Positions 34,609 to 49,567 of a DNA stretch of 64,000 nt are shown piece after piece. The stretch comes from Pycnopodia helianthoides (lineage: Eukaryota > Echinodermata > Asteroidea > Forcipulatida > Asteriidae), in the NCBI GenBank assembly GCA_032158295.1, contig CM063258.1, positions 16,901,703 to 16,965,702 of the forward strand. Reading direction: 5' to 3'. The position numbers and the translations under genes were made by a program. The notes under the pieces were generated by a model, which worked only from the letters and a program-made list of their open reading frames with translations, was not told the origin of the DNA and ran no database searches. How positions within the stretch are numbered: position 1 is the first letter of the stretch; each line of letters begins with the position of its first letter.

Positions 34609-35934
34609 GACTCCCTTTAACTTATAAAACTACAGAACATAAAAATCCTTTCTGATGCATTTCAAGTTTCTTGTCTAAGATGAGATGATGGAGAGACCCA
34701 ATTTCATCTGATGGATTCATTACGATGCGCCTTACAATCATGTACAGCGTCCTTGTATGTACGGACTAAACATATCTCTCTTCACAGATAAATCCATGAG
34801 ATTTATAAGGGTTTCTTGTAGAATAAACCACGTCAGCCCTGGATGATCATGTATCTATATATTATGAGTGTAGTAAGATGGTCTATTTGTAGTAACAAAT
34901 TGATACTCCGCATCTGAATTTATGTTATCGCCATCGTGAATCAATCCCTTGACCTAAAAGGTATGAAAGCGTGTACTAATTCTTAAATCAAACTTAGCAC
35001 TGTTCAAGGAAAGCTGAGTGTTTATGTTTTGGGGATATTCCGGCTTACCGCTGATATAAAGAATTGTTTGAAAACAATTGTTAAAAGGTTTATTTGTACC
35101 TATTGTAGTCTGTTAACAGATGTTGGCACTTCAAGTGAGCCACTTTGTAATTAATAAAAATGATTGAGGGTTAGATCGCGGTTGATATAGTACATGCTAC
35201 CTCAATTTTGATATAGCAATAAACAAGTAATTATAGTTGTCATGTTACTGAAATATCACAAGTGACAAGTTATCCAGACGAATATTGGCGGCAAGATAAA
35301 CTAGCAACAACACAACAGGTGTTAATTTTGTTTTGTAGAAGTTAAGGATGCCCGTTGTCTTATCCAATATAGTGATAGATGCTTATTAAACTGTGTTCGT
35401 TAGAGGAATGACCTGAGCAATGGATAACGACCCTTTCATTTGAATCAGATGCGCCCATTGTCAAAGACTGGGTCCGCCTTAGGACACGAACTTCCGCCCC
35501 ACGCATCATTTAAGATGTCAGCTAGTTGAAGCTTGAGACCACAGCCACTCTTAAACTAATCAACTAATACCGGAGAGAGTGGATTTTTCAACACTGGAAT
35601 GTTATATTTTCTGTTGTCTTTATCTTATTTTACCCGATGATAACAGTGCAAGTAATGGACTAGATTACCCAATTTCATGGCATAACTGGTTTATGTGGTT
35701 GGGAGGATTGTTAATGCCTTTTATGGGGTACGTCAACGATGTATTTACGTCTCTGCCATACAAGTTCAAGGCAAGTTGACATCACATCCATTGAACCCAC
35801 TAGGCTCATACACAGTAGTCAGCGGCTGTTTGTTGTCAAGTATAAGTCGGGGTTTGATTTTGGTCCTGTCAAATTTCAAAACCCTATAGCCACAGTTAAC
35901 CTATATAGGCCTATGATAGAAATAATTTTAATGT
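34609..35934. other. Non-coding DNA
   Basis: Nothing recognised. Confidence 0.4.
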
Positions 35935-36605
35935 TTCAATACGTCCATCAGTTAACATGTATGACAGAAAACAAGTGTACTGTTTCAATATACTTCCATC
36001 AGTTAGCGTGTATGATTGATACAGATTGTACTGTTTCAATACTTCCATTAAGTAACATGTATGATTGATACAGATTGTACTGTTTCAATACTTCCATTAA
36101 GTAACATGTATGATTGATACAGATTGTACTGTTTCAATACTTCCATTAAGTAACATGTATGATTGAAACAGATTGTACTGTTTCAATACTTCCATCAATT
36201 AACATGTATGATTGATACAGATTGTACTGTTTCAATACTTCCATCAATTAACATGTATGATTGATACAGATTGTACTGTTTCAATACTTCCATCAATTAA
36301 CATGTATGATTGAAACAGATTGTACTGTATCAATACTTCCATCAATTAACATGTATGATTGAAACATATTGTACATCAATACTTCCATCAATTAACATGT
36401 ATGATTGAAACAGACTGTACTGTTGCAATACTTCCATTAAGTAACATGTATGATTTATACAGATTGTACTGTATCAATACTTCCATCAATTAACATGTAT
36501 GATTGAAACAGATTGTACTGTTTCAATACTTCCATCAATTAACATGTATGATTGAAACATTTTGCACTGATTCAATACCTACATGTATAATGATTGAAAC
36601 AGATT
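35935..36605 (+). repeat. 49-bp minisatellite, about 13 units
   Basis: Unit CAGATTGTACTGTTTCAATA, CTTCCATCAATTAACATGTA, TGATTGATA, with TTAAGT/TCAATT and GATA/GAAA variants. Copies start at 36071 and 36120. Confidence 0.93.
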
Positions 36606-39600
36606 GTATCAGAGCAACATACATTCTAATAGATAACAATATTTAATGAAAATAAATAAATACCGTGACTGCGAGAAATGAAACATCCGTTGAAGAATTC
36701 GATTAGTAACCTACAAAGTGCCCAAACGGATCGCTTTTCCCAGGAGCTATCGCATATGGATGTGAAGTTATTTCGTCTCTGCCCTCGAGACAACTGATGA
36801 TAGATAAGGCAGTAGAAGCCCCCAAAATAATAATGCATTGAACCGTCTTTGCCCGTATAGACTTACGAACCACCATAGATGTGCTTTAAACAAGGTTTTG
36901 TGGACAATCTCTAAGTTTGGTTATACAAACTCGGAATACAAACAATTCATCAAGTTGTATATATTTCTTCTGCTGAATATGAGTTTGCCAGACGCAGGAT
37001 TAGTGTGTTGAATTTAATGCTAATACCAAATTGAAATTGGCTTTGATTAAGCATTACTTTGTAAATAAAACCGACATAACCCAGGGTAGATCAAACTGGA
37101 TATTAACTAGACTTCGTGACTTTAATGTTTGCTCTATTTTTTGTCTTTGTATTACCTTAGTATAACCTGAATGTGATGCTTATTGCTCATAAATAGGTCA
37201 TTGCACATCAACATATTTACCGCATTGTTAATGTTTTGTCAACTGCGTAACAGTCAAACGTAACTCTATATGAACATTATTGGTTTGAATCATTTGCATA
37301 AATTGTTGATGTCATAGTTTGTCATAACGTTAGTCGTTTTTAATGTAATGTGGATGTTAAATCAGTCACGTGATTTAACATCGTAAAAAGATAGTACACT
37401 TGCTGGCTGGCTTGAAAAATATGTAAATTACTTTTTGTTTACTCGAAACCTTAAAAAAAAAAAATCGAAATCAAAGTTTATACAAGTCGTTTATTAAAGA
37501 AAATCATTTTCTACTTTGTGCAGTTAGCTGTCAATTGTTCTGCTAATTCAAAAAGAGCATAAATGAAAACAGAAATTAAATAATAGCAATCCAATAATTA
37601 TGTAATAGAACAAATTGTGCGATATCTTTAAACGTCATCTGTCAATAAATCATGATGGTATAAAACATTGCTCTCTGTCCCCTTCAACACACGCAATCAT
37701 GCTGGTTGATGCTGGTTGATGCTGGGTGTACACAGTGACGTTAGTTCCATCTCAGCGGGAGTCATTTTAAGGGTGGGGTTGAAACTGGGGATAAATCTCA
37801 TGCAGTGTTATAGAGCATTTACAGCTACGGACTATGAACCGGATTAAATGCTTAACAACAAACTGTTGTAACAAAGTATGACCCTTTTTTAAATAAAGTG
37901 TTAACCGTTGGTCTTTCGAGCCAATTGTAAACAAAAAACTGGCTGTACGAAAAGCTGGTTTAGTATCAAGCAACCTTCGGCTTGAATTTAAACCTCGATT
38001 TCAATCAGATGTTAAGTAAGAGCAATTCTTGTTGTCAGATCGCCAAATCAACATTTCAGAATAGATTACGGGAATAATGTACAGTAGACGATGAATGAAA
38101 CTGAGCAAGACATCTGTCACTGTTATGAATACTTTACTAAGTCATGATAGTCGTTTATTAATTGAACCAACCAACCAACCAACGGGATAAGGTCACAGTG
38201 GGATATAAAAATGTTCAACAAGAGTAAGGTTAACCCCGGTGTTTCTGGTTCACATAGCATGCACCCTTGTTTACAGGTTTCCTCAGGCTTGTGAGCGGCA
38301 GTAATTAAGTTCACTTATGAGGCATCCTTGGTTTCATCACCAGAAATATATAATTATAATATAATAATAATAATAATAATAAAAAATAATAAAATGAGAA
38401 GTCTTATACCTATATCTGTATAATTATAACAAGAAATAAAAACACCTCTACAAAAGCCTTATAGTAATGGAATAAATATGTTTCTATTTGACTGTTACGA
38501 TGAGCTCTTGAGACTACATACAATTTTTAGTTAGTATTTGACGAGAAAATTACGCTCTACTTCCTTGAGCACAAAATAACGATACTATCTCGTTCTTTAT
38601 GATTAAACTACCTTTCTCCTTGACCTAGTTGCACTTGTACTTTCCTCACCTACAAAACACAGGTACTTAGAAGCGCTTCTTATCTTCTTGTTAATCAAAA
38701 ATTCTTAGTTCAGTGATCAAGCAAATTGTAATGGTTCCATGATCCCAATTGAGATCATGTTTGTTCATGCATTTCATTAAGGATTATACATTTTGACAAC
38801 TCTTGCCTTGCCTTTATTCTTGCCTTTTGGTATGTATCTAAATATCAAAATAACATGGACTGGAAACTTACCATTTGATAAAATAAAACAAATATTTTAA
38901 TTCAATAACTATTAATTTTTCAACTCTTATACCAGATAGTTTCACAGTGTCATCCCATATTAAATCAATTATATTTTCTTAATAACATGAAGCGCATTGC
39001 TGTAGGCTAACCAGAACGAAACGAAACGTTATGTTTCAAGGAATGAAATTAAGAAACCCGGCTGCAACCGATAGCATGAAGATTTGCTATTAACAGCTGC
39101 TAAAACGCTTAGTGCAAGATAAATTGCTTGATTTATCTCTCAATTTTCTCGCAAACAACAACACTAATACCGCTGAATTAGGAAATTTATTAAAACTGGC
39201 TGCTGGGCAGTAAATGACGACGTCTAAAAAGTCCAGCGACTTTTTTTTATCATCATTTTGGATATATGCTATACCATAAGAAGAGATTTGTACCTGGTGA
39301 GAGATTTGTGAGATGTACTGTCAGATTCATTAGCAGAAAGATATCTGTGGTGACAACTGTACTTTGCATCTTTGAAAGATTGTTTAAATTACAAGATCAG
39401 AGCTGTAGTAAGATATTAAACTGAGCCGTTTAGAATGACTACGTTCATATCTGATGAATTTCATGGACGGATTTCTTTACCTTTTTGAAAATGTTTGTAA
39501 TTATACCTCAAGCGTAAAACTAAGTGTGAACTGTTAATTTACAGTATTTTTTTATTGTGATTTCTGTTTTGTTTAAAAAAAATTGTGTAATTTAAAAAAA

Positions 39601-42600
39601 TTATGTTTTGAAACATCGTACATTAGATTCACGTTGATGATAGCTAGAACGTATGAGTTGCTAAGCTACGCCTCATTTCACGCGGATGAAAATAACCTCA
39701 GCCGTCACATGGAGACATTCTTTTCAATGTTATAATTGACTCAAACAAATTAAAGAAACAAAAAGTTCATTTCGGAAAATACAGTAATGTTTAGTACGTT
39801 TTGTTTCTTGGTTTCCCTTCTCCCCGAACAAAATAAATAAATAAATTAATTAATAAAAGAAAAGAAAAGAAAAGAAAAGAAAACGACAAAATAAAAGGTT
39901 TGACATATTTAATTAGTGTCCATAATTTACTAATTGAAACATTCAACATTCCAAAAGAATATATAGCCTTGATTGGATTGGAGTATATATTTCCTTAATT
40001 TGTCACGAACTGATTGGGTTATTACAGTCTGTATAGGAAAACAAAACAAACACTCGTATATGACCTTGGGTGTATAATTTTAGAAACCGAGAATATTCCG
40101 TTTCACATTCATTCGTAAACAGACCCCGCTGACTGAGTGATTTCTACTGTGCAAAACACGGCTCTCGGATCATCATCGTCTTCTCTCTCTGTGTCTGCTT
40201 ACCACATTACGACCGCACCTCGGTAGACATCAATGACTTCTCATATTTCTGTCATTGTAATAAAGAAGAAGTTGAGTTTCATATGTAAGCTGGACGACAG
40301 CCGAACATTCACAACTTATTCTTGATAGGTTTAATGCCTGTGCGTGCTCATAGACAACTTACATCAATGTCGGTAGCCGTTAATGTCTTTAACTTATAAC
40401 ATTATTCTGCTTGGATGGCACGAATGCATTTAAAGATAGGGATGGATTGGTTATTTATATAATAACCAACTGATTAAACTGAACGTCAAACCAACTCACT
40501 GTAACTGCTATCATCGCATTCTGAACTCTAGTGACTCCTACAATCTTGTTGATCAAGATGCTGTCATTTTATGATTAATTTGTTCTAATAGTTGATTTAG
40601 ATCATTTAGTGCTGTTGATTTAGATGATAAGACTCGTTTAGTTAAAGTGGTCATAGCTACAATAGTTATACTTTGGATTGAGATTGACGATCACAATAAC
40701 TCCCCTTTTCTTGGGCCATTCTAATTATATTAATGGTTGTTATAACAACAAAAAACTTGAGGGAGATGTTTCTAATATCTTCTATTCATTCCCATGACAT
40801 TGCTATAATAACATCCTTCTAGCTGAGAGTTAGGATTTGCTTGGTACGATAGCGCTAGTGGGGTTTCCTGTGTAGTGGAATTCGTTTGAATAGTTACCTG
40901 TCACTTAGTATTAAATTGAATTGTTGATGGCAGTGTTTTTGACATTGAGCCTTTACATCATGTATAGTTACTGTCAATAAACAGAACCACGCAGTGGTGA
41001 GTAAATGAAGACACTGATTGTACGTGAACACTTGATACTCTATTTAGAAAGATAGATTGATCATTGTGTAAAACGGTATCAAAACATGATTTTTAATTTT
41101 TTTTTTAAAAATATATTTAAGATGACATTGGTCCACAGAATAGTTTTGTCTAAACCTATTATACCAAAACACATCTACAAAAATTCAAAATGTGTTTTTC
41201 GGTTCGCAGTACCAATTAGGTATTTTCACATTCTACAAAAAGTGTGATTTGTTTCAATGCTTCGTGATAATGAACAGTTGATGGATGCTTTTTACAAACT
41301 CCGTCATATTGGTCCATGGCTATAACTATCATATTTTGTCCATGACAGTAACTTTCATTTTTTCATAAAACTCTAACCGAAAATGCGCATCATGAAAGTG
41401 AACACATTGTGCAGAGAGCAGAAGGTTCTAACCACATTACCGTCTGATAAAGTCTTTAAGCTACTTGCCCAATATGCCTTCTGGCGTATCTGTGTATTGT
41501 AGTTAAACCGAATGGTATTATTATAGCAGTATAACCTCTCACGTTTATTGAATGATGGCCACAGCTGTCGTCTAAAAAGTAGTTTCATGCAATGTCACCA
41601 GATAAATCACTGAGGTCTCCTCTCTTTTAAACGTAGTGAACTCTATTTTATATAATTTTACAAAGATATTTTGTATAGAAGCCGTAATTTCAGAACAATA
41701 ATTACCTACGATGGAAGAATTATATTAGTGACTGATGATCTATAACACCCTCTTTTAATAAATTTTCAAGAATTATATATATTTTTGTAAAGTAAATCAC
41801 TTAACAATGTAATTCACCATGAACATGTGTTTCCTGGTGAATGACAAGAAATTTAAACTATTATGTCTCAAAAACGATTGATTCATTAGAAAATGTCATG
41901 ATTTATGGGGCTAATTAGTTGTTTGACCTTGCCCTCCTAATGGCAAGCACGACCATTTAATTGAACCCCGGCTTTCTACAGGGATGATTCAATGAACCAT
42001 ATCATTATGGTCAGCGTAGCTTACCTTTAATTGTTTTAATGGAAACCAAAAAGTCTCTTCTCAAGTGAACGATGAAAACGAAAAAAATTCTCCATGACCC
42101 ATTTTCATGTCAAAATAAGATTTAAACTATATGATACGACTTGATCCTTGATTGACAGTAAATATTTGTATAATAACTTTATTTGACAAACTCGAACTAA
42201 TTTCACTGATTTTCTGTAGCAGTCATTTGTTTGTATACAATTTTTACAAGTTTGATTTACATGTAGCTTAAACTCCTTGTCTTTCCTGCCCTACAACAAG
42301 ACATCCCTCTGAAATGAAACAATGAACCAAAATAAAGAGGGTTCAATCCCGTTGCTATTCCTAAACACAATACTCTGACAATAAGAAGTGAAGAAGCTCA
42401 TTTCTGTTTGAATTGTGAACAGGGGAGGTTACAACTACAGATGGGCAAGATGCATTAGGGGAGACACCTGAACTAGATAATAAGAAAAGCTATGGCAACA
42501 ATTTTGCCTGCTTCAATCTCACGTAAACAAATCGTGGTTAGAAAACGGAGAGTATTTTGTGTGTGGGGCTGACAAAGGCAGTGAGACTCTTCGCTCAAAC

Positions 42601-42893
42601 GACTTTACGCGAGGATCAAACTGTTTGATTCTCTTTTTTAAAAATATATTATAGAAACTCAACCGTTCGTCTAAACACTGTTACCTGTGCATGCTACAGA
42701 CTAAAAGAGAAACAAAGTTTTTGTTTTAAACCCTTATTGATTTTATAATCACTTTGGCAGTTATAAGAGTCTGACATTATTTCTGTTATACATTTCGTTC
42801 AAATTTAAAAACTAATATCTGCTGCATCTGATCATACAAAAACCAAAGAAAACATTGTGCGTTTCTTCCTAAAATGGATTCGAACTAACTTCT
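36606..42893. other. Long non-coding stretch
   Basis: AT-rich, no supported gene. It contains a 30-bp hairpin at 37353-37382 (12-bp arms GATGTTAAATCA around GTCACG), an ATA-type microsatellite near 38360 and an AAAAG microsatellite near 39855-39882. Confidence 0.45.
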
Positions 42894-43022
42894 ACAGTTT
42901 GTGTTTCTGCAGTTTGTGCCTCTGCAGTTGGTGCCTCTGCAGTTTGTGCCTCTGCAGTCGGTGCTTCTGAAGTCGGTGCTTCTGCAGTTGGTGCTTCTGC
43001 AGTTGGTGCTTCTGCAGTTGGC
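42894..43022 (+). repeat. 15-bp minisatellite
   Basis: Eight or nine units of the type AGTTGGTGCTTCTGC. Being a multiple of three it makes periodic peptides in several frames on both strands, which I read as by-products. Confidence 0.9.
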
Positions 43023-43254
43023 AGGCCCTACTTTTCGCAAAATAATTAGGTCAACAGTTCTTTTGATTTTCGCTCCCGCCCCTAAGAACAATATAAGTAA
43101 GATATTAAAGAAATACAGACTTCAACAGTTAATGAAAAACCCAACTTTCCAAAAAATGTAATCAACCATTGTGGACTGCACTGAAAGATGTTTGAAAGCG
43201 AAAGATGACCCCAATTGTTGATACTCGTACATACATTTATTTAACGCATTCCGG

Positions 43255-43440
43255 CAAAATTCGCGACTTTTCAAGATCTTGCTGTATTGTTAGACAATCT
43301 AAAGCATCCAAAATGGCGGCTGCAGCTACAGCTACGACTGTTGCTAAGAGTGTTGCTAAGGACGTCATAAACTTCAACGCATGATGACGCGGCGATCCAG
43401 CCGTAGCCATAGCCGTAGCCGCCAATTAGGACGAGGCCTG
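43255..43440. promoter_or_regulatory. CpG-dense promoter-like patch
   Basis: AAAATGGCGGC at 43310-43320 fits the YY1 site often found at start sites. Two GTTGCTAAG copies and GACGTCAT (CRE-like) follow, and CpG density is well above the flanks. A 23-codon frame starts at the ATG in the YY1-like site (MAAAATATTVAKSVAK...) but has no donor. Function inferred from motifs only. Confidence 0.3.
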
Positions 43441-46400
43441 AAAAAAACGTCTGCACCTTTATGTCGAGATTATGATTGCTTAGTATTTGACCATGGTTTG
43501 ATTTGCTTGAGTTATTACAACGTGCTGTTTCTGTGTTAAAAGAATTAAATCAGCAACTGTTTTCGGTTGATGACAGATGTGAAAATCACCTATAGCTTAT
43601 CTTTTCTGAAGTTTATCGCTACATGTTTTTACCGTCTGTTAGAGGACATTATTATTGTAATTTCGTGAAAACATTATGCTTATATAATTATACTGCACAC
43701 GTCAACAATGCCAGATGGCATTATCATATTGACGATTTAATCAAACGTTACACTTGGTGGATGATTTATCTTAACCATAATTGCAAAGCATTTTGAAGAT
43801 AATTTAATGTAGGTTTAGTCAGTTTTAACATCAGTGCACTGTTGTGAGAAGCTGGTGCGTTTGATGAGTTAATAGGCCTATGAACTGATTTCATGTTATG
43901 TTACTTTTAGTTTATTTGTTTCTTTAACAAACTTGGTCAATGTTATTGTGTTTAATGTTCCTTGGTCAAACTTTGAATCTGTATGGTCCTTCTGGCAAGC
44001 TTACCGGAACTAAGCTATCTGATACGAACTCCATTAACCATAAACCCATATTACTAGGCACAGCTTATAATAACAGCCGTCCTTTCAGAATTGGCTGATT
44101 AAACACTAACAACATTATCAAAAGATGCAAGTTATCTACATCATTCCTCATTACACTGTTTAATGTCCTAAACACTTATAACACATAACCAAAAGAAAAA
44201 TAGTTGAAGGGTGCTGATTGGAGAAAATCTTCGTACCGGATCACACTGTACCCCTTCATCACAACTATAATTGTCAACTTAAACTTTGCTTTATTGCTAC
44301 AGTGTATGTTGAAATGACAAGCCATCTTCAACTTTTGCCCCTTTTTCGTTACATCAAGCACCAAGCAGCACACAACTTCGATCAATTGTTACTTCTTTAC
44401 ACATCCCATCCACACTCTCTTGATGTGTCCGTTGCAAGATGATTAACTATCTGTATGACATCTACTGCTTTCAGATTGAAGTATTTAGTATTTGGCAGCT
44501 TTTGAGCCATGCACAGCTCGTGCTATCCCGCTGGGCGAGCACGCGACCCAGGCATTCCTTGTGTGTTATGCTATAGGTTTCATCTGGATGCACTAGATTA
44601 TACGCGCGCACACCACGTGCTGTCACACAGTTTGATTGTGTAAATTATTGTATTGAATGTTGTCCAAAACATAATTTGACTTGTCTTAAGAGGGACAATA
44701 TTTTTACATTCATCTTGTCATTTGTTCACGTCTTAAGAAATTTGGATTTATTCAATAAATGTAGAACAAGTTTGTAGTCCACAACTCTTAAAGCATTTAT
44801 AGATTTAAATTGACCGCTCGTCCAACTTGCCTGTCTGTAGCTCTACACATAATTTTGTCTCTTTTAATTGATATGATGTTGCTGATGAGCCTCCGGATGA
44901 AACAGTCTGTACAACAATGAACTGGAAAGCTGAACTACTCCAGCCTTTTTACAACTACATATTGTCGTCGTGTGCCTGATTCAATTATGAACTGTTGTGA
45001 TTCTGCATAAAGTATGGGACATTACCTGCTTTTAGAACAATACAACATTAATGTAGTTTGTTTCAATATTATCATTTTTAATTATTACTTCAAATTGAAT
45101 TGGGTGTGTATGCAAATGTAGATTTTTATAGTGATACATGGACTATATATACAGAGCTTGATGCCACATTATTAAAACTACAACAACATTTAGATTTTTA
45201 AATTGGTTAAACTCTATACAACATATTGTCAGCATGCCACCACAGGGTAAGGTCCATGTCGCGTACAATACCATTGTGCTCAATCAAAAGACCAAAACGT
45301 ATTAGAGCATGAATAAGGCTAACACATGAGTATGCCCGATCCCTTGAATGACTGGCTTTGGTAATGACCTTTAAGGTTTCATGTATTCAGTATGGTCATA
45401 ACATATGAAAATCAGTTTTTGGTAGACCACAGTTTTACTGGGAAAGGTATCTCCTATTACCACTAGATGAACCATACGGCAGGCGAATGCCTTAACATAC
45501 CTTTCAAAAGCATTCATAAAAATGCATTAATGAAAAATACTCACATTGTAATACTATGAGAAGTGAAAAATGCGTGCGTTTAGGGACCATGGGAAATATT
45601 GGGGGAAAATTACATTATTTATCAAAAGTTGGCAAAACAAAAAAACCAAAACAGTGTTCCACTATTAAGAACTGTTTTTATTACGTCTTGTATAGATTGT
45701 AGTAAAATTTGGAGTCAAGTGGAAAGTTTCATTGAAATCAGTCGTGAACTCGTGTAAAATACAGAAAGAGATGGGCAGTCAATTCAAATAAATTAAATTC
45801 ATTGAACTTATTATCCCTATTGGGATATTCATTTCCTCCTATACATTATTAAGTTATGATTACATGAAAATTCTTCTTTATTTAAAGGGAATGATACAAA
45901 AAGATATAGAAAATCATTTAAAAGCGAAAAGTTCATATTGCTCGTACAAAAAGTACATTTAAAATTGCTTGGAGTATAAAAGAACAGAACCCATGCTGGT
46001 CTCTAATAAATGCATGAATGAATCATCGTTCTAACTTTTCGTTAAAAAAAAACACACGACAGCCCCAGTCTATTGCAAGCTCAACCTTTGGTAGAAAAAA
46101 ACATGCGAATAGTTGATGTATGCTAAAACAGAATACATGATTTTGAGTGAATACATACACGAACACATTAATAAATTAAAAAGGAACAAAACTATGATAG
46201 AGTCATATGTGATTTTTAGGTGTTCGGTTGAAAATCTATTGTTGTTGTATTGTTATTCCTAAACCTTCTCTCGCAAGTTTTGCAAAAAGTATAGGCTCGT
46301 ACAGACTTGAAACTCATGTACTTAGACCTTAGTGTATAGATGAAACCGAAACTGTTTGGGAATAATGACGGCACTGATGACGTCGTAACATTAACGTTTA

Positions 46401-47506
46401 AAATTAACGTTTAATATTTGAAATCTTCCTATCTGGAGATGAACCATAGGTGCTAAATACAAGATCTTTGCAATACATGAAATATATTGATGCTTTGTAC
46501 CAAATCTTATACAAAGTGTGACCTCACAAAGTGTGAATTTAAAGTTCCAGTTTAAAAACAAAACAAACAATCTTATCTCATGAACCAAAAAAGGGTTCAG
46601 ACTTGACACTCTGCAACCTATAGACCAAAAATTGTCTCTAGTTACTCGTTCAAAAACAGATGAAACACTTTAAATTCTGACCTCATACAGGCCCGATCGA
46701 CATGGCCTATGACCCTGTATACTCATGGACTCAGAATCTCCAGTTATAAAACACTTTTTACACAGTGTAGTGTACACAAACTTTGCGGTTTCGCAGGGTA
46801 AAAGCATAATAATTAACCCCCCAAAATTCAAAATAAAAAGATGTATAGATGTGGCTGCGAACTATCTATACAACGTCAGGAATGGTTATTCGCTTTGACA
46901 GAAGTATGAAATCAACATTGCAAAGGAGGTTATACACGTTTTCCCAGCTTACAGCACGTTGCTGTAGGCCATGGCATTCTCGTAGTATTTAACAGTAGGA
47001 TGGCATCGCAGAGTCGGTACTATATTATAAGTTGAAAATCGTTCCTTTACGAAATGTAATTCCATAAAAAATCGAGAAGTAAATACAAAAAACAAAAGAA
47101 CAACAACAAACAACTCCTTTAACTCTAAAGGAATTTATGTAGAGATCTTAAAATGGATGCTGCCCCTCATTTTTAACATTGTTTAATGGAGCTTTTTGAG
47201 GCCACCACTACAAAAATGATAATGGCGTTCCTATGAAACATTAGGAGATACCTATGAAGGGGTTTGAGACTCCCTAGTGTATCAATACCAAGATTCCACA
47301 GATACCCTACATCAAACATCGGACATATCGGAACTAGTCATTAAAGGACTTTCACTTCTGGTTCACTTCTGAAACCACCGTACTTTAATAGTTAATATTT
47401 CCTTTAGCCAAACAAACGGGAAAAGTGAGCAGATATTTCATAATAAAAAGTTGATAGTCGATAACTGGTTTTGTTTTAATTAAAAACGAATCGGCTTATC
47501 GACATC
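43441..47506. other. Non-coding stretch
   Basis: No exon, RNA gene or array recognised. Confidence 0.4.
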
Positions 47507-47707
47507 TGGGCCCAATTTCATAAAGCCTGTAAGCACAAAAAACAATTCTAAGCACAGAAAAATACTGCTTAATACCAGAAACTGGCTACCAGCCAACATT
47601 CCATGAAGTTTACATTGTTGCGACTGGTACCTCACTCATTTTTTGCTTTGCAAAGAAATGTGTTAAGCACTATTTTCTGCTAAACAGCTTTATGAAATTT
47701 GGCCCTG
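47507..47707 (+). mobile_element. GGGCCCAATTTC-ended MITE, copy 1
   Basis: It begins TGGGCCCAATTTCATAAAGC and ends with the near-inverse GCTTTATGAAATTTGGCCC. The inside has repeated TAAGCA boxes and no open frame. Same orientation as the copy at 56498-56669 and opposite to that at 56717-56913. Confidence 0.8.
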
Positions 47708-49567
47708 GTATAAACTGTGTTACCTTTAAAACCCTAATACCAATGTCAGAGAACATTTTGGCAGGTCTGGGGATTGTGGTTTTGAATCGTGCAAATTAAA
47801 AATTCATCATTCTGCTAACTGCAGAAATTACCGGTACTGCACTATGATGTTTAACATTAATTAGATTATTTTGTGACTTGTTTACTGACGTTAAATCTGA
47901 AGACATGTTGAATATCCTTCTAAACACGGTCAGTGCTTCCAAATTGTAGTATGAGTTTCTTTCTTGAAAGAAAGACACGAACATTTTCGTATATCAATAG
48001 AGGGCGCAAACTCTATTGCTTTAGGCCTGTTCTTGTAAAGTTTGTGGCAATAGGTACATTATTCGATATCTCAACTTTATCTTTGGCTTGTCTATACCAA
48101 CAGTAGCTCTTACTTAATTTGAACAATTTAATCATACATTTTCTCTTGGATAATAACATTATAAGATTATAGCTATAGTGGTGTATGCACAGGTGGCTGA
48201 CAATAATATTATTATCAGTTTATTTATGTACACTTCACCGTGACTTATAAATTCAATTACGAAATGAAGTATACTGTCGCTGAACAAAGATAATAAACGG
48301 ACACCCATCATTTTCCTTAGAGGAGACAATCGGTTTGCCAGATCTGCCATCATGTTTTTGGGTCGGGTTGTACATCATCTTTACAGCGCTATGAAATTCT
48401 TCAGCAAGATTCCGAAGGATTGAATCTTGATAGTTAAGGTCCCGAGGGTAGGGGCGTATACCATCAATGATCATGGTCTCTCTTGATGCTTTAAAGAAGG
48501 GCTGATGGTATAACTTTATACAACTTGACTGTCAATTGTACTTGTTATTATGAACATCTGACCACGGTGAAAGAAAAGGCATTGAGAATTGACAGTGTGT
48601 TGCTGTTTAACTTTGCTGTTTAATTTTTATTGAGTGGACTGACAACTGACTATTGGATGATATAAATAGTTGGAATACCTGGGGAACTGTCCGAAAGGCT
48701 CGGTCGAGCTGCTCAGTTTATAGCTTGATGACAGCGCTAACCGAAACATAGCTGTTAATACTTGTGAGGATATCGTTGAGGTTCGATGTTGAGGTAGAAC
48801 TGTACCGTTAAGGTAATGTTTAGGTCGAGCCTTATTGTCACTTTGTTTGAGGAACTGCCGGTCAGAATATTCAACGATGTAAACGGGGACAGTTGACGTT
48901 TCGTCCGTACTTGGAATTTACTTTTCTTTTTTAATACGGTTTGACTGGAACTTAGCATGGAGGTAGCCATAAATTACCAAGTGCTTTTGAGAAGTTGAGA
49001 ATCCGGACAACGGTACCATCTTATCGGTGACCCATTATTGTTTTCTTTTTTAATCCTTCGTCTCTACCATAACTTTCTTGAACTTATCTGATTCTTCTCA
49101 TTTGATTTAAACGCCGTTCCTTGTGGTAAGTTGCATTTGTATTAGTTGATGTATTTCTATTAATATAATTGTGAATAATGTTACAAACTATATGTTTTTA
49201 ACTTTGAAACGTATTTCAAGCACGGATATTAATTTGACGTCTTCCAGTTGTTATTTGAACGCTGAATACAGTCTCTTTGAGAGTCCAATCATACTATAGT
49301 TATTGTTTTTTCATAAGTTTGTATAGTCTGAATGATATGGCGGTATTAGTGCCTAGAATGTAAATGATTCGTAAATAATCAAGATCTACAATTATGGTTG
49401 TCAATATTTCGAGGGCTCTTAGTCATAGCGCCCTCTAGGTAAAGAGGAGATATTGCTTAAATCACGGTTAGTACTTAATGCGAATTGCGAAAGCGAAAGC
49501 AAATTTTCTTGCGTTGAAAACAGCGCATTCTGGCTATTATTATGACTACTTTGCAATTGCTTTCCCG
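47708..49567. other. Non-coding stretch with TATA box and GTAAGT
   Basis: TATAAATAG at 48661 and a consensus GTAAGT at 49126 could bound a non-coding first exon on the + strand, but nothing else supports it. Confidence 0.2.

Noticed and set aside
42885..43091. Minus-strand frame with NCRST/NCRGT pentapeptides, like a pentapeptide-repeat protein
   Set aside because: It is a direct product of the 15-bp minisatellite; every frame of a 15-bp repeat gives a five-residue period.
48770..48800. TGAGGTAG, the seed of let-7
   Set aside because: Only eight bases match, the rest differs, and no hairpin surrounds it.
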